Translations under genes and position numbers: made by a program | Notes under the pieces: generated by a model | Database searches by the model: none | Told to the model about the DNA's origin: nothing | What the model saw: the letters and a program-made list of their open reading frames with translations, nothing else | DNA from: Cyclospora cayetanensis | Lineage: Eukaryota > Apicomplexa > Conoidasida > Eucoccidiorida > Eimeriidae | Direction: 5' to 3' | Assembly (NCBI RefSeq): GCF_002999335.1 | Contig: NW_020312290.1 | Location: forward strand, 1-18,830 | Length of the DNA: 18,830 nucleotides | Shown here: in pieces, positions 10,741 through 18,830 of the stretch | Layout of the letters: every line of letters starts with the position of its first letter | How positions within the stretch are numbered: position 1 is the first letter of the stretch

Positions 10741-11280
10741 TGAACCGCTACTGATGTGGCCTGCCATTGCTGCTGGGAGAGGGGTTCGCTGGAGGCGCGT
10801 GACCTCACCTCCACGACTTACTCGGCAACTGCAGCAAATCAGGCATACGATGCCCTTGCCCAACGGGCTACTCTCATGTCGATGGCCGAGGCGGTAGCTT
10901 TACCACAACCGCCTTTTGAGCGCTACAAGTCATTCCTGAAGCCGAAGCGCGCGTTCCTATCACGAGCCGCACTTCAGAAGCCGCCCTCCAGCACTTCAAA
11001 GCTCTAGTCGGCATTGCAGTCCTGGATTCTCTCCTCACGATACCTGTTCCTGTAGCAGACACGGCGGATCCACTTCCTAAAGGCGTGCAGGGGTTTTTGT
11101 TCTCTATGTTCATCGAGCATCAGCGTACTTTCGGTCCAACAGTCTCAATGCGTGAACCCCCCTCACTTTGCCGGCGGTAGGCGAGGCCAACAAAGCGTCT
11201 TGGTTACCTAGGGCACTGTTAAAACACACGTATTTGGGTTTTTGAGTAGAGTTAGGTTGAAATCACAAACTGCCGTCGCA
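10741..11280 (+). pseudogene. Protease-to-reverse transcriptase linker, decayed
   Basis: This stretch lies between recognisable protease and reverse transcriptase pieces and must be the poorly conserved connecting part of pol. A + frame is open at 10756-11007, and another gives ALQHFKALVGIAVLDSLL from about 10980. Neither carries a motif I can name. Assignment is by position only. Confidence 0.4.
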
Positions 11281-11990
11281 GGTGCTGACAGCCTGTCGAG
11301 CCAAAAGGTGTCTTCTTCCCGGTTGCCATGCAAGGAAGCTGCCTCCAAAGCGTCCTGTTGATCACCAATTATATGTACCGGAGAGACTACGAATCTGCCT
11401 GTTGATAAGTCTGGACTCCACACTGCGATCGCTACACACTATCCTTGAAATGCTGGGCGCCCATCTAAACTTTTCGACGCTTTACGTAGAGGCCGGTCAT
11501 TCCAGATAAGTTTTGCATCAAACCGGACAGATAGCACACTGTTTTCTGTTAAGTTATGCGTCTCTCCGAACTTGAGGTGATGTTGTTCGGTATCCGAGAT
11601 GCACGCGCCTTGTCGAAGACCAATATCAATGCTTTTCTCCAAATTGTGTTGGCCCAAGGAGTAGTTGCCCATTTTGACGGCATTCATATATAGAGTCTGG
11701 ACCTAGTCTCGCACGGGTAGCTGTTATGGCTATTGCTGAGCAACTCCTAATAACATCTCCGTACTACGAATCCAGAACTTACAAGGTACCAAGGCAGGAG
11801 TTCGAGTACTTTGGCTACATCATCGGCGGGCCGGAGGTTAAGAGTTCAGCTGAAGGCAACATGCAATTCCAATCTGTTAAGGGCTACCACCGCACGAGAC
11901 GCAAGTGCGGCAGTTTTTCGGGACTGCCCAGCATGGCGCATATTCGTGACGCCCGAGTTCGTCCACGTGGCACGACCGCGTGAAGCAAAT
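11281..11990 (+). pseudogene. Ty3/gypsy reverse transcriptase remnant
   Basis: Copies element RNA into DNA in an intact copy. Islands in order: LPPKRPVDHQ at 11339-11368; LRIC near 11390, corresponding to the LRxCVDYR box; GLHTAIATHYP in another frame at about 11412-11444; TILEMLG then FSTLYVEAG (11471-11497), which is catalytic box A with Asp changed to Tyr at 11483-11485. Next come MLFGIRDAR at 11580 (the PFGL.NAP box) and INAFLQIVLAQGVVAHFDGI, where the YxDD box at 11670-11681 reads HFDG. After a frame change, FEYFGYIIGGPEV near 11800 is the FLGxxxS.xG box. Both catalytic boxes are damaged and several stops interrupt it. The identification itself is strong because six boxes lie in order at nearly normal spacing. 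Confidence 0.85.
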
Positions 11991-12500
11991 AACACTACCT
12001 GGACCCCACCACATACGTCCGCTGTGGCCCAACTCAAGAAGCAGCTATTCAAATATACGCTTCACCCAATTTCCGACTCCACCAGACCTGATAATCTTTG
12101 AGCTACTGCATCAGGCTATGCCTGAGGCTCAGTATTGGAACGCGACAACCGAGCGCTGTTTGAGCCAGATCAAGAACTGTTTACTGCAAAGGTACTCCAT
12201 ATCCACCTGAAAGGCTCAGGCGTTAGTCAGCGCTTTGAATTAACGGGGATACGTACTCCCCTGTGCAAAGGCTTATCCCACACAACTTACCAGGAGTTGA
12301 TCTACTTCCAGCAGTCAACCACCTCTAATCCGCAACTAAAACACGTGCAGCATTGGCTCGATTTTCTGGACAGATTCCAGAATCTCATGATCAACAATCT
12401 GGAAGGCACGCGCTACTAGACTGTGTACGCTCTCGCTGGCCGTCCGCACTTTGCCCTTGGTGGAGATGCCCTGCACCTGCTCGTCACTACTTGCATCACT
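11991..12500 (+). pseudogene. Ty3/gypsy RNase H remnant with connection
   Basis: RNase H removes template RNA during reverse transcription. TWTPPHTSAVAQLKKQL (about 11997-12050), then PISDSTRP near 12070, is the connection segment typical of Ty3/gypsy (F.WT...AF..LK..L, then PD...P). In the next frame ATASGYA at 12102-12122 is the TDASGxAxG box, with the catalytic Asp changed to Ala at 12108-12110 and a stop TGA at 12099-12101. VLERDNRALF follows. HWLDFLDRFQNL then NNLEGTRY (12351-12416) is the end of the domain. After a stop, ALAGRPHFAL stands where the family has ADALSRRPD. The three frames show at least two frameshifts. Confidence 0.82.
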
Positions 12501-13050
12501 TCCTACTAGTGGAAGACCACCATTACTGCAGCCGCTGATGCGTCAGAACAGCAGCACGGGAATCGGGGTCGTCAGGTAGCTATTGTGGAGGTGCCAGCTT
12601 ACTAAGGGGTTCACGCGGTCCCCTTCAAAGTTCCCCCATCTCAATTGTTCCCTGATCCAGCGTCAAAAATCGTGGCACCAGAGCGGGAGCCGGATTCGTC
12701 ATCCTGCACCGGAGTGTTCAACTGCAGGGACATGATCGCTCAACACCAGTAAAAGGCGGACCTTGGAACGCGAGGACTTACCTTCTTTGTCCCTTAATGA
12801 TGACCTGGTACGAGCTCACGATTGGGCTGCTTAATCCAGCTGGATTGACCCCATCGAACCTTCCGAAGTGGTCGAGTGGCACAAAGGCGAAGAGGGTCAT
12901 TTATACTTAAAATGCGGCACCGAAAGCACCTCGTCTCATCGCTCATACTCTGCGCATTTGCGTTCTACATGTGGCGCATTCATGTCTTTCCGCCACCCAG
13001 GTTCTATGTGTTGTCCGGAGCCATGACCGCGTCATTGCCTGCGAACGTCT

Positions 13051-13093
13051 TGCTTACAAACGATGTAGCCACGTTAAGCTAAAACTCATCACG
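13051..13093 (+). repeat. Left copy of a short duplication inside integrase
   Basis: These 43 bases match 13213-13255 at 35 positions without gaps, at an offset of 162 bases. Eleven bases, CACGTTAAGCT, are identical in both. In this copy the frame reads KRCSHVKLKLIT, so the place of the first catalytic Asp is a Lys. Confidence 0.7.
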
Positions 13094-13212
13094 ATCTTTT
13101 TATAGAATGCGCGGCACCATGCCAACTTATTTTAATGCCCACGGGGTGTGCTGTGGCGAGCCTGAAAAGTGCTTATTCAGAGGCCAGGCAGCACACATCA
13201 GCCACCCCGCAA

Positions 13213-13255
13213 TGCTTTCAAACGATTCAGTCACGTTAAGCTAGACTTTATCACG
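13213..13255 (+). repeat. Right copy of a short duplication inside integrase
   Basis: Partner of 13051-13093. This copy reads KRFSHVKLDFIT and keeps the Asp of the integrase core, so it is the better preserved copy. Confidence 0.7.
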
Positions 13256-14084
13256 CAATCCTTTTCTACGATGACAAAAACAGTTCATATTCCGTTTAGA
13301 ACACTGATATATAGGACGATGAAGTTCATTTTGACTACCAAGGCTAGTTCAACAGCGGATACGGTTCAATGTGTCTCGTCTCGCCAATTTTGATTTTGTG
13401 GGGTTTCAAAGGTCCTTTTTGATCGGGGCCCACGATGTCACTCTGACAAGCGGGAGCGTCTATGCCATCCTTTGAACGTCAAGCGTGTGGTGGCATCCGC
13501 ACATCGCCTTCAAAGGGACGGTAAACAGAATTCATGGACAGATGCTGCGAAGTTTGATTCCTTAATCCAATTAGAGCGAGTGTCAGATCGTGCCTCCTGC
13601 TCCTGCAGTCGCATAGAGTACTACCGGTAGCCAGTGAGTACCATACTACGCCATCACGAATCGACATGCTGAGGAGCGTGGTGCCAACACTCGCGTCGAA
13701 TGACCAGGTTCTACAGGCAACTGTGTGAGCCGACTTCGAGTCATATACTTCATGCGAGATGACAGCAAAAGCGTTGAGCTGAGCTAGAGGTAGGGGAAGT
13801 TGAGTTCTTCATCGGCGGCGAAGTGTGGATTAGTACCCGCAATCTCCCGGGTGGGTCCATCTGCTCTAAGCTTGAGTCCAGTTACTGCGGACCAAGTTTG
13901 ATATTCTAGTGGGTTTTCAGCGTTCCCAACAGCGGTGCCGTACCTCCCAGAGACAGGCACCACGATGTTTTCCGCATCGCCACGTATGAGAGCACGATTA
14001 GGCGACATTTAAAGGACGTTTCAAAAGTCAGCAATTGGTCAGCTCTACATTCGGGACACCACAGGGCAGGCATCAGCCACATAC

Positions 14085-14260
14085 GGAGTCGAATACACTG
14101 TGACGAATAAGAGTAAGGGTGACTCCTTTCGGTATCTGCGCACATGACGCGGCAAGCCAGAGGACCACGCCATTTGCAAACAGACCCAACCTTACAAATT
14201 GCCGGCTTCCCTCGCCTCCTGGCAGCGCAACCAACTCAAACGGCTTCGACAGGCAACAGC
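14085..14260 (+). pseudogene. Chromodomain remnant at the end of pol
   Basis: In chromoviruses a C-terminal chromodomain binds modified histone tails and steers integration. One frame reads GVEYTV at 14085-14102, then GDSFRYL (14118-14138), then T, a stop TGA (14145-14147), RGKPEDHA (14148-14171), and later LPASLASWQRNQLKR. This follows the family pattern: EYxVE, a short turn, YLVKW, xGxPxxxxTWEP, and a C-terminal helix. The stop sits where the conserved cage Trp (TGG) is expected, a single G to A change. The Trp of the TWEP word also appears lost (AICKQ). Its position directly after the GPY/F module supports the call. Confidence 0.7.
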
Positions 14261-14279
14261 CGGCTCTGCCAGTTTCCTA

Positions 14280-14310
14280 GAGGTGAGGATCATGGGAGGA
14301 GAGCAAGCGG
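14280..14310 (+). other. Purine-rich tract, possible PPT before the 3' LTR
   Basis: The stretch has 6 pyrimidines in 31 bases and includes GGGAGGAGAG. It follows the chromodomain by about 20 bases, the place where the polypurine tract that primes plus-strand synthesis should be. It is interrupted and no clear TG start of an LTR follows, so this rests mainly on position. Confidence 0.3.
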
Positions 14311-17300
14311 CTCAATCAACGCAGCCGCTCTAGGTACCCACCGAAATTTTTCTGGCGAGCAGGCTCTAAAGGCATAAAGTTGCCTGGACGGCAGCTGGAG
14401 AGGCAAGCCCCAGGAAGCCACAATGATCCCTGCAAGATACACGAAAGACGATACCCCTGAAGGAAACTTGCAGTTGACCCCGCTGACGGAACACGCGATG
14501 GTCGCCACGGGGTGAGGGCTCCTTGCGAGACGAATGAAAGTGTAGTGCAGAACACTAGAGTAGCAAGGTTCGAGCAAAACAATAAAGACATAGACAAATA
14601 CTTCCAAACAGAAAGCGGCTCGAACAAATAAACGTTACGCCTTGGCTATAAGTGCGAGACATGGCCTCCGTGGGGCGTAAACAAGAGGCACAAAGTATTA
14701 CGTCCAGGAGCCGGTCTAGTGGATGACTCCGAGGTCTAGAGCTCGAACACCGATTTTCTCGTAAACAGCACGAAGTGCTCCGCCGCTTAGTGCTCTCTCC
14801 ATATCAATAACCTACCTGCAGTAGTGTAAGTGTGCGCCCAACAGACGTCGAATAAAATGCACCGCTACCCGACCGCTCATTCAGAATGTACGCGCGTTTT
14901 TTCTGTAACGTAAAGCGCGCCAACAATAGTAGTCCCCAAACTTAAAATCTGCTGTCTCTTAAGTTTCTAGCGGCGAATGAGCTAGCAGGAGAAATTCTGC
15001 CGGACAGCGCAATTTTGCAAAGAGTATAGCAGTGCCATGGTCCAGTCTCACGGCCATAGTCGGTGGCATTGCCATTCACCACAGCACACAGTTTTTCATC
15101 AGCTGTTTCGAAGACGTTGCGTAGGCATCAGCTTAGCTGCTCTACGATCTGAATGTAGTGCGTTTTCCACACTCATCAAATGCAGCTGTGGATTGCACAA
15201 AACGTGCAATGCTTCTTTGTATATTGAATGCGTGCCGATATTGCTGCTTTTCTTTTAGAGACACTACGAGCTTGGCGATCACTGACACTGCAGTCAGGAA
15301 AGAGCCTCGTGAACCTGTGCATTGAGTAGCTGTCCGCAAACATGTATGCACGGGGTATAGTCCAGTACAACGCCTGTTTCATTGTTTGGCGTTTGGTGTG
15401 TAAAGGTCTGAGCTGCAGATCTAGTGAAAACTGTAATATACTCGGCACAGAGCCAGAAAGTCATGATTTAACAATCGGGGATTGTCCAAAAAATGTTTCG
15501 TTACTAGCTCTCGGCGATGTGAAAGTGTGGCTGCGTGGTAGGTGGACGTTCAGCGGTGGAAGGTGTTTGTTATAACTGTCCATATGGGGTTATGTGCGCT
15601 TCGCCCTGCTGGATGCTGTGCCTGCTCGTTGAAACGAACACAGATCTGCACGCACGAGTGGCATGTAGCAAGTCTCCCTACCTCATGCACCGCGTCTGAT
15701 GTACCCCATAGCTTCTTTCCCGCTCTGCCCTCAATTCGCATACCCGGTGGCTTACCCTCTTCTATAAAACAACGCTTCTGCTGTCAGATGTACAAGCAGC
15801 CAGCGTATCGTGAAGGGATTACTGTTACGCATTCCAGGGCTGGGTAGGTAGGGTATGCCAGGCACAGGACGAGGCGTGTTTAGTAAGCAGTACTTACAGT
15901 GATTTATAAGTTATTTGAAAGAAACTGCACTGGCAACAGCTACTCTACGGCTTGCAGGGGGTACGTCTATGAGAATCGAACAATGCAGCTAAGCACGAAA
16001 CGAAAACTTCCAACGCGCCGTTATATCGAGAACGCTCAGCAAGCTTGCGTACTGCGGCTTAGAGGCAGGTGCTATTAGGTTGATGTTCACTCCACTTCCG
16101 AAAGTGACAGCTACCGACCAAATAGCTCACAGCGGAGGCAGTGTCAATTGGGCATGCGGCCTTTAGCCACGACACAGCTCCTATTGTTACAGTATACGTA
16201 CTCGCTAGAAAAATTCAGATGTACAAATGGCTGACAGACCAGTACGCGCCGGGCGTAAGTTGGCTGCAGTTTGACAGACCTATAGAATTTGTAGTTTCAA
16301 GATTCATTCGTTGTCAGCGATTTGTGAGGCGAGCGCCGTAGAGGTGTGAAACAGCAAAGGAGGGAATGAAAACTTATGGAGTCAAAGAACAAATGCAAAG
16401 CCTGAGTCAGGTTGCTCTTGACAGTACGCAGAGCTGTCGGCTGCTAAAGCGCTTTGCAAAGTGTAATAAAACCAATCAGGCGGATATGGGAGCGCGCTTC
16501 TATATCCAGAGGTTTTCTGGAAGAGACCAAAATGTTTCTTGATGCGCAGGCAGGGCGGTAAATACCTCAAACCTTTTATTCTGCCGCCCAGAACCACTGA
16601 CGATCAAAGTCAATATTCAGGTGCTGTTGAATCGCGGGGTAAAAGATGTAGTGTGAGAGACCCTTTTAAGATGATTCTTCCTATTCCAGGCTGCAGCATT
16701 TCCATGGTATGGAACTGGGAGACCACGAAGTCTAGGCATTTGGCGTCGTTTCAAGATTTACACTTGGTGACTTTAAATAATTCTAGGGAGGTGCCTATGG
16801 AACTACTACTAACAGGCTGTGCTGTCCTCATACGTCAACCCTAAAGCTTATGCCCTGTACAAGAGCATGTGATGCGCCTTTGTGTGGAGACTCGTCAGCA
16901 GCACGTTTAGGTGCCTAGGGCTCATGGGCGTGCTACAGGTATCTTACGCAAGAACACCATCAAATGCAAACATCCTAGCCTTCCGAATATATACAGCTGA
17001 CTTGTATCTAGTCAAAACCTATCCGATCTTTCTTTCGGGGGGTGTTTATGGGTAACAGGCCATCACGCAATTAATCGCATAGATTCCTGCCCTAGAAGAG
17101 TAATCTTTGGTATCAGCGCCACACAGGTCAAGCGACAGACCGACACCATATACCTGCACGCATTGTATGAACCAGGAATCAAGTGCCACGGAGAGCCGTG
17201 CAATCCTTGATAGAGAAGGTGCCGATTTTGCGTACTGGCAAGCCCCAACATCTTCAACCTTCTAGTAAGCATTCTTTCAAACAAACAGGTTTCATGCTTC

Positions 17301-18830
17301 CCCTTGATGTTTGTATGAGCGTGCAGTCGACTATAGGCCTACATAATCAAATCCAGACACATTTTACTTCGCGCCAAGAAAGTCAATTAATCTGATCAAA
17401 ACACGGGGCGGATATGTGGACAGTCTATTTTTGTTGACGGTGACACACAATCGGAGTGCCTGAATGCGGAGCCCTTTTGGTTAGAAGAAAGAGGCTGCCT
17501 TTTGTATAGAATGACCTGGTTTTGTGGTGCTGGAAGGTCTCACAATATGGTTTCAGCAGCGCAATACTCTGGCATATCCCAGTCACTTTGCAGCTAGGTA
17601 GGGTAGTAGGTTTTCGAGTACTCCTAACTCGGTTCACCCCATATATCATCTTAATATGTGCAGCCCCTGATGTGCTATGTATAATTGTGGAACCACAGCT
17701 ATCTTGATGAATTCCCACATTGGTATTTGGCGTACGTAATAGATTTTTGAGAGCCCCGAATGCAACGTGCTTTGTGCCTATTCTCTTTAGAAGTGTTTGC
17801 CTGCACATATATGCTTGGTATGACCTGCTGCTTTGCTGCAGTTAACGACTCTTGAAAAAAGGCAGTTATATTTTTTTGACACACACGCGTACAGTATATG
17901 GTCCCGAGGGCGAACGGCAGTAATAAATATGTGAGCATCAGTCAGTAAGAAAGCATCTGATGTAATTCGTATCTAAGTGAAAAAATGCAAGCCATATATC
18001 CTCGCAATCGTCATACAAAGAAAATAATCTTAATTGCTCGTTTGACGGTAATTGTTTAAAGTCAATATGTTGCAGTTTGCGAAGATACTGGCACCAAGCG
18101 TTGGTAAGAGCTCGCGCCTGCTTCTATTTGCAGCTGCACCTAATGAGGTCCCTCGACAGGAGCACCCGCGTGCAGGGCAGTAGCCGATGATGGGACGATG
18201 GCACCAATGAATTGCTGAAGAACGAATACTCAAGATAATTTGGCTACGCTCGTTGTTTACAGAAAGGTCAAATCAAATGCAGTAGAATGCGCAAGCTTGT
18301 GACATTTGAATTTATCTACTTTGTGATGTATATCTTCACAGTGTGAAAGAGAGTTTTCCTTCAAAGCCGCTCTTTAGAGTGCAGCGTGGCTTATTTACAG
18401 ATCAGTTTCTCTGAATGATTAAAGGTGGAAACCTTATTTCACATAAACATTTTGACAAATCCGTGAAGCTTGGAGGCGGTTGATTAAGCAGCAAAAGGGT
18501 TATGCAAGGAGATGTAGAGATATGGCGGGTGTATCAGGGTATGCTGTGCCAGGGAATGCTTCTGTCTGTTTTGCTGTACGGTACACTTCTTGGTATGTGA
18601 ATTCCTGCTGATTAGAAATTTGAAAACTTTGCCCTTAACAGCATACAACAAAATATTACTAGCGCACAATTCATATTATGGAAGATGTAGGGTGAGCGCT
18701 CTCAATGAAGGCAGCCAATGCATCGTGATTGTTCTCACTGCTGATTTCTGGGGTTTCTTCATGCATGTCATGCTTTGGTCAAGCAACCTAGTGTGAGCTG
18801 TGTGACTCTAAATTTGTCCCATGCATTTGA
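14311..18830. other. No supported gene; 3' flank of the retroelement
   Basis: The first 500-600 bases should contain the 3' LTR. An AATAAA at 14850-14855 would suit an LTR polyadenylation signal, but comparison by eye with 8270-8880 gave no convincing match. Further on, open frames of 60-127 codons lie on both strands (for example 16539-16844 on + and 17425-17808 on minus). None has a motif, membrane segment or repeat I can name. I cannot exclude exons of an intron-rich gene. Confidence 0.5.

Larger units (their letters stand above)
12860..14010 (+). pseudogene. Ty3/gypsy integrase remnant with GPY/F module
   Basis: Integrase inserts the DNA copy into the host genome. EGHLYLK at about 12891-12912 is the usual word ahead of the HHCC zinc finger, which is itself unreadable. 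HVKLDFITQ at 13232-13258 holds the first catalytic Asp. VLFDRGPR near 13413-13435 holds the second (SDRDPRF box). VKRVVASAHR is the STAYHP box. After DG at about 13515 the frame jumps to VNRIHGQMLRSLIP, so the part carrying the third catalytic residue (Glu) is deleted. VSRLRVIYFM follows near 13728. VEFFIGGEVWISTRNL (from 13799) and then YCGP form the GPY/F module, and RHHDVFRIA near 13956-13985 is the IHxVFHxS box. A duplicated segment lies at 13051-13267. Confidence 0.83.
8880..14310 (+). mobile_element. Degenerate Ty3/gypsy LTR retrotransposon of the chromovirus type
   Basis: A full-length but heavily decayed gag-pol unit on the + strand. The domain order is gag, protease, reverse transcriptase, RNase H, integrase with GPY/F module, then chromodomain. 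That order and the C-terminal chromodomain are diagnostic of chromoviruses (Ty3/gypsy, Metaviridae-like). Each domain is visible only as short islands in changing frames, with many stops between, so small insertions and deletions have accumulated. Catalytic residues are lost in three enzymes, so it cannot move by itself. The distance from gag to chromodomain, about 5.4 kb, is normal for the family, so no large deletion is needed. Borders are approximate: the left is the first gag frame, the right is the purine-rich tract. I could not identify flanking LTRs or a target-site duplication. Confidence 0.85.

Noticed and set aside
14714..14752. tRNA-like words (GGTCTAGTGG and GCTCGAACACC)
   Set aside because: The A-box-like and B-box-like words are too close together for a tRNA, and no cloverleaf arms pair.
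16539..16844. 101-codon + strand ORF as a gene
   Set aside because: No recognisable domain, no supporting context, and ORFs of this size occur on both strands throughout.
17425..17808. 127-codon minus-strand ORF as a gene
   Set aside because: No motif or family resemblance. An open + frame (17522-17707) overlaps it, so length alone is weak evidence.
1..18830. Prokaryotic operon, CRISPR array or defence system
   Set aside because: No regularly spaced short repeats, no long ORFs and no ribosome-binding-site pattern. The content is eukaryotic retroelement and satellite.

Overview
The window looks like eukaryotic, intergenic, repeat-rich DNA. There is no bacterial gene organisation: no long ORFs, no operons, and no ribosome-binding sites ahead of plausible genes. 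The longest open frames are only about 120-180 codons and several are antisense to recognisable remnants. I found no intact host gene, rRNA, tRNA or CRISPR array. The lineage is not decided by the sequence. A Ty3/gypsy element with a chromodomain (a chromovirus) occurs in fungi, plants, oomycetes, algae, chromerids and some coccidia. The balanced base composition does not separate these.

Region 1, about 1-3060 with possible traces to 4330, is a tandem array of a unit of about 890-900 bp. Three clear copies start near 1, 901 and 1790. A fourth, strongly eroded copy starts near 2686. The + strand is rich in G and T. Each clear copy holds the same 14-bp palindrome and an identical 29-bp block. 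It behaves like a complex satellite or subtelomere-like repeat, not like a protein gene.

Region 2, about 3060-8880, is mostly featureless. At 5700-6090 there is a weak trace of a second, more decayed reverse transcriptase.

Region 3, about 8880-14310, is the main content: one heavily mutated but collinear Ty3/gypsy chromovirus on the + strand. It reads in order gag, protease, reverse transcriptase, RNase H, integrase with GPY/F module, and chromodomain. Each domain is recognisable only by hopping between the three + frames. Key residues are lost in the reverse transcriptase, RNase H and integrase, and the chromodomain has a stop, so the copy is dead. A short duplication at 162-bp spacing lies inside the integrase. 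A purine-rich stretch follows the chromodomain, but I could not find a convincing pair of LTRs.

Region 4, 14310-18830, shows no gene that I can support. A short primer-binding-site lookalike at 17108 is the only thing worth noting.

The retroelement domains form one decayed gag-pol unit. Nothing else in the window shows a functional link between genes.
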